From: Desulfobacterales bacterium
GTDB lineage: Bacteria > Desulfobacterota > Desulfobacteria > Desulfobacterales > Desulfobacteraceae
Direction of reading: 5' to 3'
NCBI GenBank assembly: GCA_022361095.1
Contig: JAKSBO010001046.1
Location: forward strand, 1 to 5,267
Length of the DNA stretch: 5,267 nucleotides
In this document: positions 1 to 5,267 of the stretch, piece by piece
Numbering within the stretch: the stretch's first letter is position 1
Layout of the letters: each line of letters opens with the position of its first letter
Notes under the pieces: model-generated
Databases searched by the model: none
What the model was told of the DNA's origin: nothing
The model's input: the letters and a program-made list of their open reading frames with translations, nothing else
Position numbers and translations under genes: made by a program

Positions 1-180
1 AAACGTTCCCTGATAGAACATACCCTGGTGGGGCGGACCGGTAAAGTCTCCGATGTTGTCAAGGCTGTCAACTTTATTATCAAGGATGCGCCCTATATGA
101 CCGGTGCTGTTCTGCGTATAGACGGCGGGTTTGTTTTGGGCGGAGCCCCGGTGCCTCCTATGCCTCCGGGCATCGTTTGA
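1..180 (+). CDS. SDR-family NAD(P)-dependent oxidoreductase, C-terminal fragment
   Basis: This is the last 59 codons of a gene that begins before the window, in frame 1 and ending at TGA 178-180. It shows the C-terminal signature of short-chain dehydrogenases/reductases of the FabG type: a Gly-Arg-Thr-Gly segment (residues 11-14 of the fragment), DVVKAVNFI, then APYMTG followed by VLRIDGGF. In this family that region forms the last helix and strand of the Rossmann fold and contributes to the subunit interface. The cofactor-binding glycine motif and the Ser-Tyr-Lys catalytic residues lie upstream of the window, so substrate and cofactor cannot be assigned. The protein continues about 14 residues past the IDGGF motif into a proline-rich tail (VPPMPPGIV), longer than a canonical FabG end. 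It could be a 3-oxoacyl-ACP reductase or another SDR. The family call is secure; the specific function is not. Confidence 0.88.
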   Translation, partial: KRSLIEHTLVGRTGKVSDVVKAVNFIIKDAPYMTGAVLRIDGGFVLGGAPVPPMPPGIV

Positions 181-193
181 ACCGGTTGTATTT

Positions 194-223
194 AAGAAAT
201 TGAACAAAATTATCAATTTTTTT
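194..223 (+). terminator. Weak A/T-rich candidate terminator after the SDR gene
   Basis: AAGAAATTG (194-202) can pair with CAATTTTTT (214-222) to give a 9-bp stem with one G-U pair and an 11-base loop. The 3' arm runs into seven consecutive T residues (217-223). The stem has only two G-C or G-U positions, so it would be weak. It lies 14 bases after the SDR stop codon, where a terminator is expected. Confidence 0.3.
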
Positions 224-234
224 GAATATGTTCT

Positions 235-262
235 TTGGGTAAATCCGTCAGCGTGATATATT
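235..262 (+). promoter_or_regulatory. Candidate sigma-70 promoter for the LysR-type gene
   Basis: An extended -10 element, TG-A-TATATT, occupies 254-262 and matches TATAAT at five of six positions. A poor -35 match, TTGGGT (235-240), lies 16 bases upstream. Transcription would begin near 269 and leave a leader of about 80 bases. This is assigned by motif only. The surrounding DNA is A/T-rich, which raises the chance of a coincidental match. Confidence 0.38.
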
Positions 263-303
263 TAATGCGTATGACAGTCAATACAATTTAAGTTTCGATG
301 CTT

Positions 304-325
304 AAGGGCTAAATGCTTTGCCCTT
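304..325 (+). repeat. Inverted repeat / leader hairpin upstream of the LysR-type gene
   Basis: AAGGGC (304-309) is the exact reverse complement of GCCCTT (320-325). Inside it AAA (311-313) pairs with TTT (317-319), leaving one bulged T (310) and a three-base loop. In RNA this would be a compact 9-bp hairpin ending 15 bases before the Shine-Dalgarno sequence. No T-run follows, so it is not an intrinsic terminator. It could be an mRNA structure near the ribosome site or a dyad operator, for example for autoregulation as is common with LysR-type regulators. Confidence 0.5.
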
Positions 326-340
326 GTCAGACAAGTCTAT

Positions 341-345
341 GGAGG
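341..345 (+). promoter_or_regulatory. Shine-Dalgarno sequence that decides the LysR-type start
   Basis: GGAGG lies one base before ATG 347, which is too close for normal initiation. It is seven bases before the in-frame TTG at 353, which is good spacing. This favours TTG 353 as the real start. Confidence 0.6.
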
Positions 346-352
346 TATGCGA

Positions 353-1258
353 TTGACATTAAGGCAGCTTGAACTATTTCTTGCACTTGTAAAAACACCC
401 CATTTAAGCCAGGTGGCCAAGGATTTCGGCCTGACTCAGTCGGCAGTATCCATGGCCATAAAATCACTTGAAGAAACCCTGGGTAAATTATTGTTCGACC
501 GTATCCATAAACGGCTGGTGGTTAATGAAAACGGGCGTTATTTTTTCAGGATGGTGGAGCCCCTTGTTTTTGGTCTGCGGGAAAGCGAGGCCATGTTCAG
601 GGATCAGGATTTGATTGGGGATATCAAGGTGGGAGCCAGTTCCTCTATTGCCAACTATATTCTGCCCCAGATTATTTATGAGTTTGCCGAGCAGTATGAA
701 GGGGTGCGCGTGGAAAAAATAACGGGTAATACCATAGAGATCGGCAAGCTTATCGAAGACGGTGAACTGGATATCGGGTTTGTTGAGGGGGAGTATAACA
801 GCCTCGAAATTGAACGGGAGGTGCTTGGCCTTGACGAACTCTATGTGGTGACCGGTGATTCCGATCTGGTGCGCGACGAAGATTACCGCATGGACGAGCT
901 CTTATCAAAACGCTGGATCTTCAGGGAAGAGGGGTCCGGTACCCGGGAAGTTTTTTTGTATCATATCGAAAAGTATAAAAAACGGTTTAAGCCTTTTCTG
1001 GAGGTGGGGCATACGGAGGCTGTAAAATCCGTACTTGGAAACAAGGGGGCGCTAAGCTGCCTGTCTCGAATTTCCGTAATGAACGAGTTGTTATCCGGAC
1101 AGTTGTTTCGTCTTAAAATTAGAGATTTTAAATTTTCCCGTTCCTTTTATACCATCTGGCATAAAGATAAATATTTTTCATCTGTTCTTCAGGAATTTAT
1201 CTATTATACAAAGGAACGGTATAAGGCGGTGTATGAAAACCAGGCCCATCTCCATTAA
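353..1258 (+). CDS. LysR-type transcriptional regulator (CysL/YeiE-like)
   Basis: This is a full-length LysR-type DNA-binding regulator of about 301-303 residues, the usual family size. Numbered from ATG 347, the N-terminal winged helix-turn-helix covers about residues 3-63, with the typical opening TLRQLELF and recognition-helix region TQSAVSMAIKSLEETLG (30-46). A linker helix follows, then a two-lobed periplasmic-binding-protein-like effector domain from about 91 to 290. GASSSIANYILP (96-107), the GNT turn (127-129), DIGFVEG (142-148) and WIFREEGSGTRE (190-201) resemble the CysL/YeiE branch, whose known members regulate sulfur or anion-related genes. The ligand here is unknown. TTG 353 is preferred because the GGAGG at 341-345 is correctly spaced for it; ATG 347 adds only Met-Arg and cannot be excluded. 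The gene faces pta and overlaps its end by four bases. A LysR-type regulator often controls a neighbouring divergent gene, but none is seen here, so its target is open. Confidence 0.93.
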   Translation: MTLRQLELFLALVKTPHLSQVAKDFGLTQSAVSMAIKSLEETLGKLLFDRIHKRLVVNENGRYFFRMVEPLVFGLRESEAMFRDQDLIGDIKVGASSSIANYILPQIIYEFAEQYEGVRVEKITGNTIEIGKLIEDGELDIGFVEGEYNSLEIEREVLGLDELYVVTGDSDLVRDEDYRMDELLSKRWIFREEGSGTREVFLYHIEKYKKRFKPFLEVGHTEAVKSVLGNKGALSCLSRISVMNELLSGQLFRLKIRDFKFSRSFYTIWHKDKYFSSVLQEFIYYTKERYKAVYENQAHLH

Positions 1259-3363
1259 TTTTTACTTTTCCAATCCCGCTCGGCGGCCTGGATGGCTGTG
1301 ATTGCTACGGTGTTGATGATATCCGTCACAAGGCACCCCCGGCTTAGATCATTCACCGGTTTGTTTAAACCTTGAAGGGTCGGGCCGATGGCTACGGCGC
1401 CCGAGGAGCGTTGTACCGCTTTATAGGTATTGTTGCCCGTGTTAAGATCGGGAAAGATAAAAACCGTGGCTTTGCCGGCTACGGGAGAATCAGGCATTTT
1501 GGTTTTTGCAACATTGGGTTCAATGGCCGCGTCATACTGTATGGGACCTTCAATGAGCAGGTCCGGACGTTTTTGCTGGACAATTTTGGTGGCTTCCCTG
1601 ACCTTGTCAACATCCTTACCTTTGCCCGAGGTGCCTGTGGAGTAAGAGAGCATGGCGATTCTTGGTTCAATGTCAAACATTGTTACCGTTTCCGCTGAGG
1701 TAATGGCAATCTCTGCAAGCTGCTCTGCATTGGGGTCCGGATTGATGGCGCAGTCCCCATAGGCCAACACCCTGTGGGGCAGGCACATGAAAAACAATCC
1801 GGATACCGGGGTTTTGGGGTTTTTGGCTTTGATGATTTCAAACGACGGGATAATGGTTGCCGCTGTACTGTGAACGGAGCCTGATACCATGCCGTCCACA
1901 TCACCCATGTGTACCATCATGGTGCCGAAATAGTTGACATCCGTCACCCGGTCCCGGGCATTTTCAATGGTCATGCCTTTGTGTTTTCTTAAATCGCAAT
2001 AGATCCGGGCGTAATTTTCAAGCAGGTCGGATTTTGCCGGATTGATGATGTCAAATCCCTGCATACGCAGGCCAAGCTTCCTGATTTTGTGGCGGATTTT
2101 TTTTTCATCACCAAGAAGGGTGATGTCAACAATTTCACGCCGCAGAATGGTTTCCACAGCACGCAATATCCGCTCTTCATCTCCCTCGGGCAGAACAATC
2201 CGTTTTTTGAACATCCGTGCTTTGCGGATGAGTTCGTATTCGAACATTTTCGGTGTCATGATGGTGGCGTCTGCGGTGATGACTTTATCCATCATCCGGT
2301 CAATGTCTACATGCTGTTCAAATAGAGCCAGTGCCCGGGTTATTTTTCTGTCATCATACGGGGATATGGAACCCTTGATTTTTTCCACGGCCAAGGCGGT
2401 GGGGAATGTGTTCTCTGTGACGCTGAGGATGGGTACGGCATCGGGAATGCCTTTGATAACTTCCCATACAGGGCCTTCGGGTACAAGGCCTCCGGTCAAA
2501 ATGATACCGGATACATTTTCGATGGAATCCGAAGAATGGGCGGCCATGCAGCCCACGATTACATCGGCCCGGTCTCCGGGGGTGATAATCAGGGTGCCGT
2601 GGTCAATTCTGCTTAACAGGTTGGTCAACTGCATGGCGGCAACGGTAAACCCCCGGGCATGACGATAGAGCTGGTTGCTTCCGATGAGTACTTTTGCGCC
2701 CAGTGCACTTGCAACTTCTGCAATGGTCGGATTGGCCAGTGCTTCCTCCTCCGGTACGGCATATAGCAGTTGATCGGGGAATAATTCGGTTTTTTTAAAA
2801 TGATCTATGATGCCGGGCATGTCGGTGGGTGTCACCCGGTTGATGATGGTGCCAAGGATATGGCACCCTTTGCTTTTCAGGGAGTCGAGGGTCATGCCGG
2901 TCAGTGTGGCGGCCTCTTCCATGGATTTGTTGTGGGCGTCGGCGACCAGGAGCACAGGGCAGTTCAGGTTTTGTATAATGGTGGCATTGACGTCAAATTC
3001 CACACCGGTGGTGGATGATACGAAATCGGTTCCTTCGCAAAGGATAAAAGAGCACGTTTCCCTGGCGGCATTGTATTTTTCGATGATTTTTTCAAGCAGC
3101 TCGTCTTTTTTGCCATGGCTTAAGAGCTGGTCCGCCTCATTTTGGGTGACCCCGTACATGGTGGCATAGGGTCGGTCAAGATGGTACTGACTGGACATCA
3201 GTTCAATATCCAGGTCCCAGGCATCTTCGGGGTCCTTGGTTATAATGGGTCTGAAAAAGCCCACGCGCTCAAGTTTTCGAAAAAGCATTTCCATTACGCC
3301 TATGGCAATGGCTGATTTACCGGCGCCCGCCTGGGTGGCGGTAATATATAAACCGCTTGACAT
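1255..3363 (-). CDS. pta: Phosphate acetyltransferase, long form
   Basis: The enzyme catalyses acetyl-CoA + phosphate = acetyl phosphate + CoA in the cytoplasm, normally with acetate kinase in acetate production or activation. The 702 residues match the long three-part form. Residues 1-220 are a BioD/AAA-type P-loop domain with an intact Walker A-like AGAGKS at 12-17. Residues about 225-335 are a DRTGG domain, with GDRAD at 263-267 and LTGG at 289-292. The catalytic PTA domain covers about 375-697 and starts with RIVLPEGDEERIL (388-400). It contains DGMVSGSVHSTA (490-501), the conserved SYSTGTSGKG loop (573-582), EGPIQYDAA (605-613) and FPDLNTGNNTYK (637-648). No key segment appears missing. 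ATG 3363 has GGAG seven bases upstream. The stop codon overlaps that of the convergent LysR-type gene. No ackA is in the window. A sigma-70 promoter is seen at 3537-3565, which would leave a leader of about 167 bases. Confidence 0.97.
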   Translation of the reverse strand: MSSGLYITATQAGAGKSAIAIGVMEMLFRKLERVGFFRPIITKDPEDAWDLDIELMSSQYHLDRPYATMYGVTQNEADQLLSHGKKDELLEKIIEKYNAARETCSFILCEGTDFVSSTTGVEFDVNATIIQNLNCPVLLVADAHNKSMEEAATLTGMTLDSLKSKGCHILGTIINRVTPTDMPGIIDHFKKTELFPDQLLYAVPEEEALANPTIAEVASALGAKVLIGSNQLYRHARGFTVAAMQLTNLLSRIDHGTLIITPGDRADVIVGCMAAHSSDSIENVSGIILTGGLVPEGPVWEVIKGIPDAVPILSVTENTFPTALAVEKIKGSISPYDDRKITRALALFEQHVDIDRMMDKVITADATIMTPKMFEYELIRKARMFKKRIVLPEGDEERILRAVETILRREIVDITLLGDEKKIRHKIRKLGLRMQGFDIINPAKSDLLENYARIYCDLRKHKGMTIENARDRVTDVNYFGTMMVHMGDVDGMVSGSVHSTAATIIPSFEIIKAKNPKTPVSGLFFMCLPHRVLAYGDCAINPDPNAEQLAEIAITSAETVTMFDIEPRIAMLSYSTGTSGKGKDVDKVREATKIVQQKRPDLLIEGPIQYDAAIEPNVAKTKMPDSPVAGKATVFIFPDLNTGNNTYKAVQRSSGAVAIGPTLQGLNKPVNDLSRGCLVTDIINTVAITAIQAAERDWKSKN

Positions 3364-3369
3364 TAAATT

Positions 3370-3374
3370 TCTCC
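3370..3374 (-). promoter_or_regulatory. Ribosome binding site of pta
   Basis: On the minus strand GGAGA lies about six to seven bases before ATG 3363, which is normal spacing. It supports that start, and the protein begins directly with the first beta-strand and P-loop of the N-terminal domain. Confidence 0.7.
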
Positions 3375-3403
3375 AAAAGTGCTGATTTGTTTATAAGTAA
3401 AGT

Positions 3404-3421
3404 CCCGATATGTTATTCGGG
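3404..3421 (-). repeat. Small inverted repeat in the pta leader
   Basis: CCCGA (3404-3408) and TCGGG (3417-3421) are exact reverse complements separated by eight bases. In the pta leader RNA they would form a short hairpin about 41 bases upstream of the start codon. No T-run follows on either strand. It may be structural or coincidental. Confidence 0.3.
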
Positions 3422-3482
3422 GGCTTTCTTGGTTTGTTGTGGGCCATGTCTTAAACAATGGTATGTCGGGTTTGCCCATGGC

Positions 3483-3491
3483 TGTTATAAA
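3483..3491 (+). promoter_or_regulatory. Candidate rightward promoter in the pta upstream gap
   Basis: TG-T-TATAAA is an extended -10 element matching TATAAT at five of six positions. No good -35 box is seen about 17 bases upstream. Transcription would begin near 3498 and meet the terminator at 3564-3591, giving an RNA of about 90 bases antisense to the pta leader. It rests on motif only. Confidence 0.28.
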
Positions 3492-3501
3492 GGGAGGGGT
3501 G

Positions 3502-3539
3502 TTTTATCGAAATTTGGGACAATAATTATTTTGATAAAA
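3502..3539. repeat. 12-base inverted repeat across the pta -10 region
   Basis: TTTTATCGAAAT (3502-3513) and ATTTTGATAAAA (3528-3539) are reverse complements at 11 of 12 positions, with a 14-base spacer. The right arm covers three bases of the pta -10 hexamer (3537-3542) and the repeat spans the predicted start site. The spacer and right arm also contain the perfect palindrome AATAATTATT (3521-3530). Either an operator for a regulator of pta or a hairpin in rightward RNA would fit. Confidence 0.5.
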
Positions 3540-3565
3540 ATATCGGATTGTTTTTCCACTGTCAA
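3537..3565 (-). promoter_or_regulatory. Sigma-70 promoter of pta
   Basis: On the minus strand a perfect TTGACA -35 box (3560-3565) is followed by exactly 17 bases and TATTTT (3537-3542), which matches TATAAT at four of six positions. The predicted start is near 3530, giving a leader of about 167 bases before ATG 3363. The -35 box touches the base of the rightward terminator stem, and the -10 box overlaps the inverted repeat at 3502-3539. Confidence 0.62.
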
Positions 3566-3591
3566 GGAGCCTTGGCGGCTCTTTTTTTTTT
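3564..3591 (+). terminator. Strong rho-independent terminator, rightward only
   Basis: GAGCC (3567-3571) pairs with GGCTC (3577-3581) around the five-base loop TTGGC. The stem extends outward by a G-U and two A-U pairs, and ten T residues follow (3582-3591). On the minus strand the T-run becomes an A-run before the stem and no T-run follows it, so it should not stop the leftward genes. It ends one base before the last base of the cysteine-cluster gene at 3593. No rightward gene lies in this gap. Confidence 0.8.
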
Positions 3592-3592
3592 G

Positions 3593-4171
3593 TCACATCG
3601 TAGAATCTGAAAGAATTTGGGCAATGGTTTTTTTTATTTTTCCGGTTTTACCTGTCAATTGTCTGAAATTCATTTCTATGACGGCCATCTGCTTGTAAAA
3701 AGGTGTTCGGTCAAAAGGAATATATGTCTGGCCGGCAAATTTTCCGGCATCACAACCCGGGCCTTTAAAGACATTAAATCCAGGTTTGTGGAGCTCGTGG
3801 GGCAGTCCGTGCATTCGGCAGATCATGGGTCGAAATTGGTAAAGCGTGCACCTCTCATTTTTAAGCAAAGGGCAGGGTATCTTTTTGGATGCCGGCGGGT
3901 TATGGGCGGCCGTAGTTTCACAGAAGGTTTGTCGGCAGTAGTCCCGGCTGAGGGTTAAAACCCGCTTTCGGTCTTTGTGGGGCAAAGCCTGAAAGCCAAA
4001 TTGCAGGAAAGATACTTCGGCATGGGTGTGGTGAAAAAATAGAGACAGGCAGCAGTTGTCTTCACAGCCGTTGCACTCAAATCCATATTGTTGTGCAATC
4101 CGGTTCCATGTGTTGTCCATATCCTGGTAAAGTTGAACCAGGGGTGAAAAGTGTTCCGGGGTATGTGTCAT
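3593..4171 (-). CDS. YkgJ-type CxxCxxxCC cysteine-cluster protein
   Basis: This is a 192-residue cytoplasmic protein with no signal peptide or membrane segment. It carries the defining motif of the CxxCxxxCC (YkgJ) family at residues 33-41 (CNGCEDNCC). A second conserved block follows: CPLL (100-103), then CTLYQFRP (108-115), C118-RMHG, and GPGC (137-140). Eight of its cysteines (33, 36, 40, 41, 100, 108, 118, 140) fit the family pattern for a bound metal or iron-sulfur cluster; C79 and C84 are extra. The family is widespread but its biochemical role is not established, so no function is given. ATG 4171 is used although only a weak AAAGA-like site precedes it. The gene starts 22 bases after the dGTPase stop codon, so it may be translated partly through coupling. 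No leftward terminator is seen between it and pta. Confidence 0.9.
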   Translation of the reverse strand: MTHTPEHFSPLVQLYQDMDNTWNRIAQQYGFECNGCEDNCCLSLFFHHTHAEVSFLQFGFQALPHKDRKRVLTLSRDYCRQTFCETTAAHNPPASKKIPCPLLKNERCTLYQFRPMICRMHGLPHELHKPGFNVFKGPGCDAGKFAGQTYIPFDRTPFYKQMAVIEMNFRQLTGKTGKIKKTIAQILSDSTM

Positions 4172-4193
4172 AGCAGTCTTTGGTGTTTGTTTT

Positions 4194-5267
4194 TTAAACC
4201 AGCGGGTTGGGAAAAAACAGGCGGGAGTAAAGTTTAAGTGCGTAACGGTCGGTCATGGAGGCAATGACATCGCACACCGAGCGTTTCAGTTTGTTTTTTG
4301 TCGAATCCCATGGGGCCATTTCCATTTTTTCCAGCTCCTTTTGCATCTCGTCGGGATTTTCCATGAAATATTTGTAAAGGCCGATAATGACTTTTTTTGC
4401 CTTTATGAATTCTCCATGGACCTCCGGGGAGCGGTATACTTTTTCAAAGAGAAATGTTCTCAGGATTGTCATGGCCTCCATGGTCTCCTCGCCCATGCTT
4501 AAAATAAATTCTCCATTTTGGGGGCCGCTGTTGTAGACCAACTGTTCCATCATTGTGGATGCCCGGGCGGAGTGGGTTGTGCCAAGCTTTCGGATGCAGA
4601 TGTCAGGTACCTCGTCCCTGGAGATGACTTTGCCCCGCAACGCATCATCAAGGTCATGGTTCAGGTAGGCAATGATATCGGCCACGCGTACGATTCGGCC
4701 TTCAATGGTGGATGCGGTTTCACCGGGTGTTGCCGGGATGATGTTGCCGAATCCCTTGGAGTGCTTAAGGATGCCGTCTCTGACCTGGGTGGTGAGATTC
4801 AGGCCTTTACCTCTGTTTTCCAATACATCCACCACCCTTAAGCTTTGGTCGGAATGGGTAAAGCGGGGAGAGTGTACCTGGATCAGGGCTGTTTCTCCGC
4901 CATGGCCAAAGGGGGTGTGTCCTAAATCATGGCCAAGGGCCACCGCTTCGGCTAGGTCTTCGTTCAGGCGCATGGCCCGGGCAATATTTCTTGCTGTTTC
5001 AGAGACCTCCAGCGTGTGGGTAAGCCGGGTCCGGTAATGGTCGCCCAAGGGTGATAGAAACACCTGGGTTTTGTATTTCAGCCGCCTGAAGGCATTGGAG
5101 TATACAATTCTGTCCCGGTCGAGCTGAAAGGGGGTTCGGATGTTGCCCGGGGCAACTTCGGGGTGTCGGCGCTTTGCGTTGGTGCTGGGGGTGCCGTATC
5201 TTGACAGGAAATTGTGCTCCCGTTGCTGGAAGATTTCCCGAATACTGGGCTTTTGTTTTATTTTTGC
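4194..5267 (-). CDS. dgt: dGTPase-like HD-domain deoxynucleotide triphosphohydrolase, N-terminus cut by window edge
   Basis: The reading frame is open from the window edge (5267) to TAA 4194-4196, giving 357 visible residues; the start codon is outside but probably close. The enzyme family hydrolyses dGTP, and in some members other dNTPs, to the deoxynucleoside and triphosphate. The visible N-terminus contains SIREIFQQRE (8-17) and IRTPFQLDRDRIVYSNAFRR (43-62). The metal-binding HD set follows: the His of RLTHTLEV (H84), HD at 113-114 in ALGHDLGHTPFGHGGE, and the Asp of RVADIIAY (about 197). QSLRVV (141-146) and LNLTTQVRDGILKH (156-169) are also typical. The length and the early HD motif suit the bacterial type-2 dGTPase-like group more than the longer E. 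coli enzyme, so the exact substrate is uncertain. It is the first visible gene of a leftward unit with the cysteine-cluster gene. A GTG at 5063 is internal and not the start. Confidence 0.95.
   Translation of the reverse strand, partial: AKIKQKPSIREIFQQREHNFLSRYGTPSTNAKRRHPEVAPGNIRTPFQLDRDRIVYSNAFRRLKYKTQVFLSPLGDHYRTRLTHTLEVSETARNIARAMRLNEDLAEAVALGHDLGHTPFGHGGETALIQVHSPRFTHSDQSLRVVDVLENRGKGLNLTTQVRDGILKHSKGFGNIIPATPGETASTIEGRIVRVADIIAYLNHDLDDALRGKVISRDEVPDICIRKLGTTHSARASTMMEQLVYNSGPQNGEFILSMGEETMEAMTILRTFLFEKVYRSPEVHGEFIKAKKVIIGLYKYFMENPDEMQKELEKMEMAPWDSTKNKLKRSVCDVIASMTDRYALKLYSRLFFPNPLV

Larger units (their letters stand above)
3498..3591 (+). ncRNA. Possible short antisense RNA over the pta leader
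   Basis: This is a hypothetical transcript inferred from the extended -10 at 3483-3491 and the intrinsic terminator at 3564-3591. Its predicted RNA would hold two hairpins. The first pairs 3502-3513 with 3528-3539 (12 bp including one G-U pair that exists only in the rightward RNA); the second is the terminator stem. It has no convincing reading frame: a GTG at 3499 runs only eight codons. It would overlap the pta promoter and the first part of the pta leader. No known RNA family is recognised, and the inverted repeat may instead be a DNA operator. Confidence 0.22.

Noticed and set aside
202..233. Inverted repeat GAACA (202-206) / TGTTC (229-233)
   Set aside because: Only five base pairs with a 22-base spacer and no extension; expected by chance in A/T-rich DNA.
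255..281. Leftward promoter-like pair TTGACT (276-281) and TATATC (255-260)
   Set aside because: The spacer is only 15 bases, the -10 match is poor and no leftward gene follows; the upstream gene is rightward.
1277..1287. CCGC-TCG-GCGG hairpin near the convergent gene ends as a terminator
   Set aside because: It lies inside the pta coding region and neither strand shows a T-run directly after the stem.
2100..2106. T-run within pta as a rightward terminator
   Set aside because: The run encodes lysines of pta on the other strand and no stable stem immediately precedes it.
2042..2662. Long open frame on the plus strand inside pta (206 codons)
   Set aside because: It lies wholly antisense to a well-conserved pta coding region, its translation shows no recognisable domain and is rich in Ser, Arg and Met as expected from the complement of a real gene.
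3357..3698. Plus-strand open frame of 113 codons across the pta upstream gap
   Set aside because: It starts inside the pta start region, runs straight through the strong terminator at 3564-3591 into antisense of the cysteine-cluster gene, lacks a good ribosome site and resembles no known protein.
5061..5063. GTG as start of the dGTPase-like gene
   Set aside because: The frame stays open upstream to the window edge and encodes conserved family sequence there (IRTPFQ, DRDRI, AFRRLK), so this valine is internal.
1..5267. Mobile element, CRISPR array, toxin-antitoxin or defence system
   Set aside because: No direct-repeat arrays, transposase or integrase motifs, or small paired genes were seen; every sizeable coding region belongs to a known housekeeping or regulatory family.

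Overview
The window looks like ordinary chromosome from a Gram-negative bacterium. The protein sequences (a long Pta with an intact P-loop, a CysL/YeiE-like LysR regulator and a YkgJ-type cysteine-cluster protein) and the mid-range base composition fit a sulfate-reducing desulfobacterium (Desulfobacteraceae-like). That placement is inference from protein style; no marker gene is present.

Layout. Bases 1-180 carry the 3' end of a rightward short-chain dehydrogenase/reductase gene. A 166-base gap with a weak A/T-rich terminator, a candidate promoter and a leader hairpin precedes a rightward LysR-type regulator gene (about 350-1258). It runs tail to tail into a leftward pta gene (1255-3363), and the two stop codons overlap inside the palindrome TTAA. 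Upstream of pta is a 229-base gap, then a leftward cysteine-cluster gene (3593-4171), then a leftward dGTPase gene (4194 to beyond 5267) whose start lies outside the window.

How the genes fit together. Pta interconverts acetyl-CoA and acetyl phosphate, but no acetate kinase gene is visible. The regulator is convergent with pta; its effector is unknown, and control of pta is only a possibility. The dGTPase and cysteine-cluster genes are 22 bases apart and probably form one transcription unit. No terminator in their direction is seen before pta, although pta has a good sigma-70 promoter of its own.

The most interesting stretch is the pta upstream gap. It holds a leftward promoter with a perfect TTGACA box, a 12-base inverted repeat across its -10 region, and a strong intrinsic terminator that works only for rightward transcription although no rightward gene lies in the gap. 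This suggests either a short rightward antisense RNA over the pta leader or the end of a long transcript reading from the LysR gene across pta. I saw no CRISPR array, tRNA, rRNA, insertion sequence or defence system, and no clearly new protein system.
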